From the NCBI GenBank assembly GCA_927443375.1, contig CAKMKL010000355.1, positions 1 through 32,719 of the forward strand: a stretch of DNA of 32,719 bases, given 5' to 3'. The notes beneath the pieces were generated by a model. That model saw only the letters and a list, made by a program, of their open reading frames with translations. It did not search any database and was not told the origin of the DNA. The stretch comes from an uncultured Paenibacillus sp. Lineage in GTDB: Bacteria; Bacillota; Bacilli; Paenibacillales; Paenibacillaceae. A program made the position numbers and the translations under genes. Below, one piece after another: positions 27,818 to 32,719 of the stretch (within the stretch, counting starts at the first letter, position 1; each line of letters starts with the position of its first letter).

Positions 27818-28633
27818 TTAATGGATGATTTCCCGCTTATTCACCTTCACTCCCGATAAGGATTGATCAAACATATCGAGAATAAAGAGGAACCGTTCAG
27901 CTTCACGAAATACGTGATCCGCCAACAAAGGATGAATAATACTTTTGATCCGGCACTCCTCGATTAAGTCTCGTGCAGTTTTCTTGAAATCACGCAATGA
28001 TTTTACAGAGACCCGGTTTTCATCAACAAACTGACTCAGAAGCGGAACGGTTTGAGATTGTGGACGCATATGACTTAAATCTACCGCTTGAAATACCAAG
28101 GTATCAAAGTCATTACTAAATTCCCGTGCCTGCTCAACCAATTTCCGTTCTGACGGATCAAGCAAGTGACCAATGAATTTTGCGTGATCGGCCATGATCT
28201 TTAAGAAAAAAACATTTTCATCAATAATAGCATCGGGCAGTGGCTCGAGTTTTCCAGCATTGAGCTCCTCCAGGCGGTTTCTGAAATAATTAGCTTCCCG
28301 GCTCACATGATCTACCAGCAAGGGGAAGTTTGTCTGCCCCGGAAGTTTGCATTGCAGGATAAGACCCAGCACCATTCTCTTAAACGCCCAGATATTAGTC
28401 GCTGCCACCCGAACTTCTGAATTAAAAGCTTGAATTGTAAAAGGGTCTGCATCGCTTTGAAATTCGTGAGCTCTTCGCTCAATATCTTCAAAAATAGCAT
28501 AGAACTGGTTTGCCTCTTTTTTTAATTGCGTATCCTCTGCTCTGAACCCTAATCCAAGAAAAAAAGAATGCTCCTTCATGATCCGAGACCAAAACCGTAT
28601 TTCATCTAGCGACCGGGTAACAAAAGCATCCAA
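27818..28633 (-). CDS. DUF2935 domain-containing protein
   Basis: Two helical repeats: LDEIRFWSRIMKEHSFFLGLGFRAEDTQLKKEANQFYAIFEDIE...FFLKIMADHAKFIGHLLDPSERKLVEQAREFSNDFD... typical of DUF2935. Confidence 0.82.
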   Translation of the reverse strand: MDAFVTRSLDEIRFWSRIMKEHSFFLGLGFRAEDTQLKKEANQFYAIFEDIERRAHEFQSDADPFTIQAFNSEVRVAATNIWAFKRMVLGLILQCKLPGQTNFPLLVDHVSREANYFRNRLEELNAGKLEPLPDAIIDENVFFLKIMADHAKFIGHLLDPSERKLVEQAREFSNDFDTLVFQAVDLSHMRPQSQTVPLLSQFVDENRVSVKSLRDFKKTARDLIEECRIKSIIHPLLADHVFREAERFLFILDMFDQSLSGVKVNKREIIH

Positions 28634-28760
28634 TTCTATCCCTCCCTCATAGAAAAAACCAACTACTTTTAGGCATATGGGAGTTCTTTGACGATTAGAA
28701 CAGCGAATGGTTTACATTTATAAGCGAAAATAGGGCCGGGCAAAGGATCAGCTCATTCAA

Positions 28761-28822
28761 AAAAAATACGTATCCGAATGCCTTGGACCCAAGAGTCTCA
28801 AGACACTAACGGATACGTATTT
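28761..28822 (-). terminator. Terminator downstream of sufB
   Basis: AAATACGTATCCG...CGGATACGTATTT arms; the run of A on + (28759-28766) gives a U-run on the minus transcript. Confidence 0.8.
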
Positions 28823-28841
28823 GCAGTTTGCTCAGGAAATA

Positions 28842-30239
28842 TTAACCGATACTGCCTTCCATTTCGAACTTGATGAGACGGTTCATTTCCACCGCATATT
28901 CCATCGGCAGCTCTTTGGTGAACGGTTCAATGAAGCCCATAACGATCATCTGAGTCGCTTCAGCTTCTGTAAGTCCGCGGCTCATCAGGTAGAAGAGCTG
29001 TTCCTCGGAAACCTTCGATACTGTTGCCTCATGCTCGAGCACGATGTTGTCGTTCATGATCTCGTTGTAAGGAATAGTATCCGAAGTGGACTGGTTATCC
29101 AGAATGAGCGTATCGCACTTAATGTTCGATTTCGCACCTTCCGCCTGACGGCCGAAGGAGGCCAGACCGCGGTAAGTTACCTTGCCGCCGTGTTTACTGA
29201 TAGATTTGGATACGATAGTTGAAGTTGTGTCCGGTGCCAGGTGAATCATCTTGGCACCTGCATCCTGGTGCTGGCCTTTGCCTGCGACCGCGATCGACAA
29301 GACCGAACCTTTGGCTCCGCGGCCTTTAAGGACAACCGCAGGATACTTCATGGTCAGCTTGGAGCCGATGTTGCCGTCCACCCATTCCATGGTGGCATTC
29401 TCTTCGGCTACAGCGCGTTTGGTTACCAGGTTGTAGATGTTTGGAGCCCAGTTCTGGATAGTCGTATAGCGAACACGTGCGTTCTTCATACACAGAATTT
29501 CAACAACTGCGCTGTGCAGGGAGTTCGTGCTGTAGATTGGAGCCGTACAGCCCTCTACATAATGCACGAAGCTGTCTTCGTCTGCAAGGATCAGCGTACG
29601 CTCGAACTGTCCCATGTTCTCGGAGTTGATGCGGAAGTAGGCCTGAAGAGGCACTTCACATTTCACGCCTTTTGGAACATAGATGAAGCTTCCGCCTGAC
29701 CATACGGCACTGTTCAGTGCGGCAAATTTATTATCGGCCGGGGGAATAATCGTTCCGAAGAATTTCTTGAACAACTCAGGATGCTCACGCAGTGCAGTAT
29801 CGGTATCAGTGAAGATAACCCCTTGATCCTCAAGGTTCTGCTGCATGCTGTGATACACAACCTCTGATTCATACTGTGCAGAGACACCCGCAAGGAACTT
29901 CTGCTCCGCTTCGGGAATTCCCAGCTTATCGAAGGTTTCCTTGATTTCGGAAGGAACTTCCTCCCAGGTCTTCCCTTGCTTCTCGGAAGGTCTTACATAG
30001 TATTGGATGTCTTCGAAATCGAGATCATTCAAGTCGCCGCCCCACTGAGGCATCGGCATCTTGCGGAATTGCTCCAGCGATTTCAGACGAAAATTCAGCA
30101 TCCATTCCGGCTCGTTTTTGATTGCGGAGATTTCCCGTACAATTTCTTCTGTGAGTCCTTTACCAGACTGAAATATCGACTTGTGCTCATCACGGAATCC
30201 GTACTGGTATTCCTCCATATCAGGCGCTTTCTTAGCCAT
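28842..30239 (-). CDS. sufB: Fe-S cluster assembly protein SufB
   Basis: [86 protein letters not shown]. Confidence 0.97.
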   Translation of the reverse strand: MAKKAPDMEEYQYGFRDEHKSIFQSGKGLTEEIVREISAIKNEPEWMLNFRLKSLEQFRKMPMPQWGGDLNDLDFEDIQYYVRPSEKQGKTWEEVPSEIKETFDKLGIPEAEQKFLAGVSAQYESEVVYHSMQQNLEDQGVIFTDTDTALREHPELFKKFFGTIIPPADNKFAALNSAVWSGGSFIYVPKGVKCEVPLQAYFRINSENMGQFERTLILADEDSFVHYVEGCTAPIYSTNSLHSAVVEILCMKNARVRYTTIQNWAPNIYNLVTKRAVAEENATMEWVDGNIGSKLTMKYPAVVLKGRGAKGSVLSIAVAGKGQHQDAGAKMIHLAPDTTSTIVSKSISKHGGKVTYRGLASFGRQAEGAKSNIKCDTLILDNQSTSDTIPYNEIMNDNIVLEHEATVSKVSEEQLFYLMSRGLTEAEATQMIVMGFIEPFTKELPMEYAVEMNRLIKFEMEGSIG

Positions 30240-30258
30240 GGTATCAGCCTCCTTATTT

Positions 30259-32719
<2,461 letters not shown>

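Overview
The 32.7-kb window is consistent with a Paenibacillus-like Firmicutes chromosome, with dense gene packing and mostly housekeeping or metabolic content. From left to right it contains: a YesN/YesM-type two-component system whose response regulator is truncated at the window edge next to a 58-bp inverted repeat of the kinase gene; a divergent sugar-type ABC permease pair; an AT-rich intergenic region with four related 19-bp dyads; a CapA-family protein; a SAM methyltransferase; an NAD-dependent epimerase; an aldo/keto reductase; an NADPH-dependent FMN reductase; a GNAT acetyltransferase; a scrambled region (TetR C-terminal remnant joined to a cotJC remnant, then an intact TetR divergent from an alpha/beta hydrolase); the cotJABC spore-coat operon; a CNNM/CBS/CorC hemolysin-family protein; a YfkAB-type radical SAM protein; an HD-GYP protein; UppP; a YunD-like metallophosphatase/5'-nucleotidase; a MoaD-MoaE fusion; a second HD-GYP-like protein that has lost the HD-motif histidine; a heterodimeric ABC exporter preceded by a 39-bp tandem hairpin repeat; a DUF2935 protein; and the suf operon (sufD partial, sufS, sufU, sufB). 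I saw no CRISPR array, rRNA, tRNA, prophage or recognisable defence system, and no clearly new multi-gene system. The best leads are the four-copy intergenic dyad array, the 39-bp hairpin repeat in an ABC transporter leader, the TetR/cotJC mosaic flanking a lower-GC TetR/hydrolase module, the degenerate HD-GYP paralogue, and the MoaD-MoaE fusion with an internal Gly-Gly.
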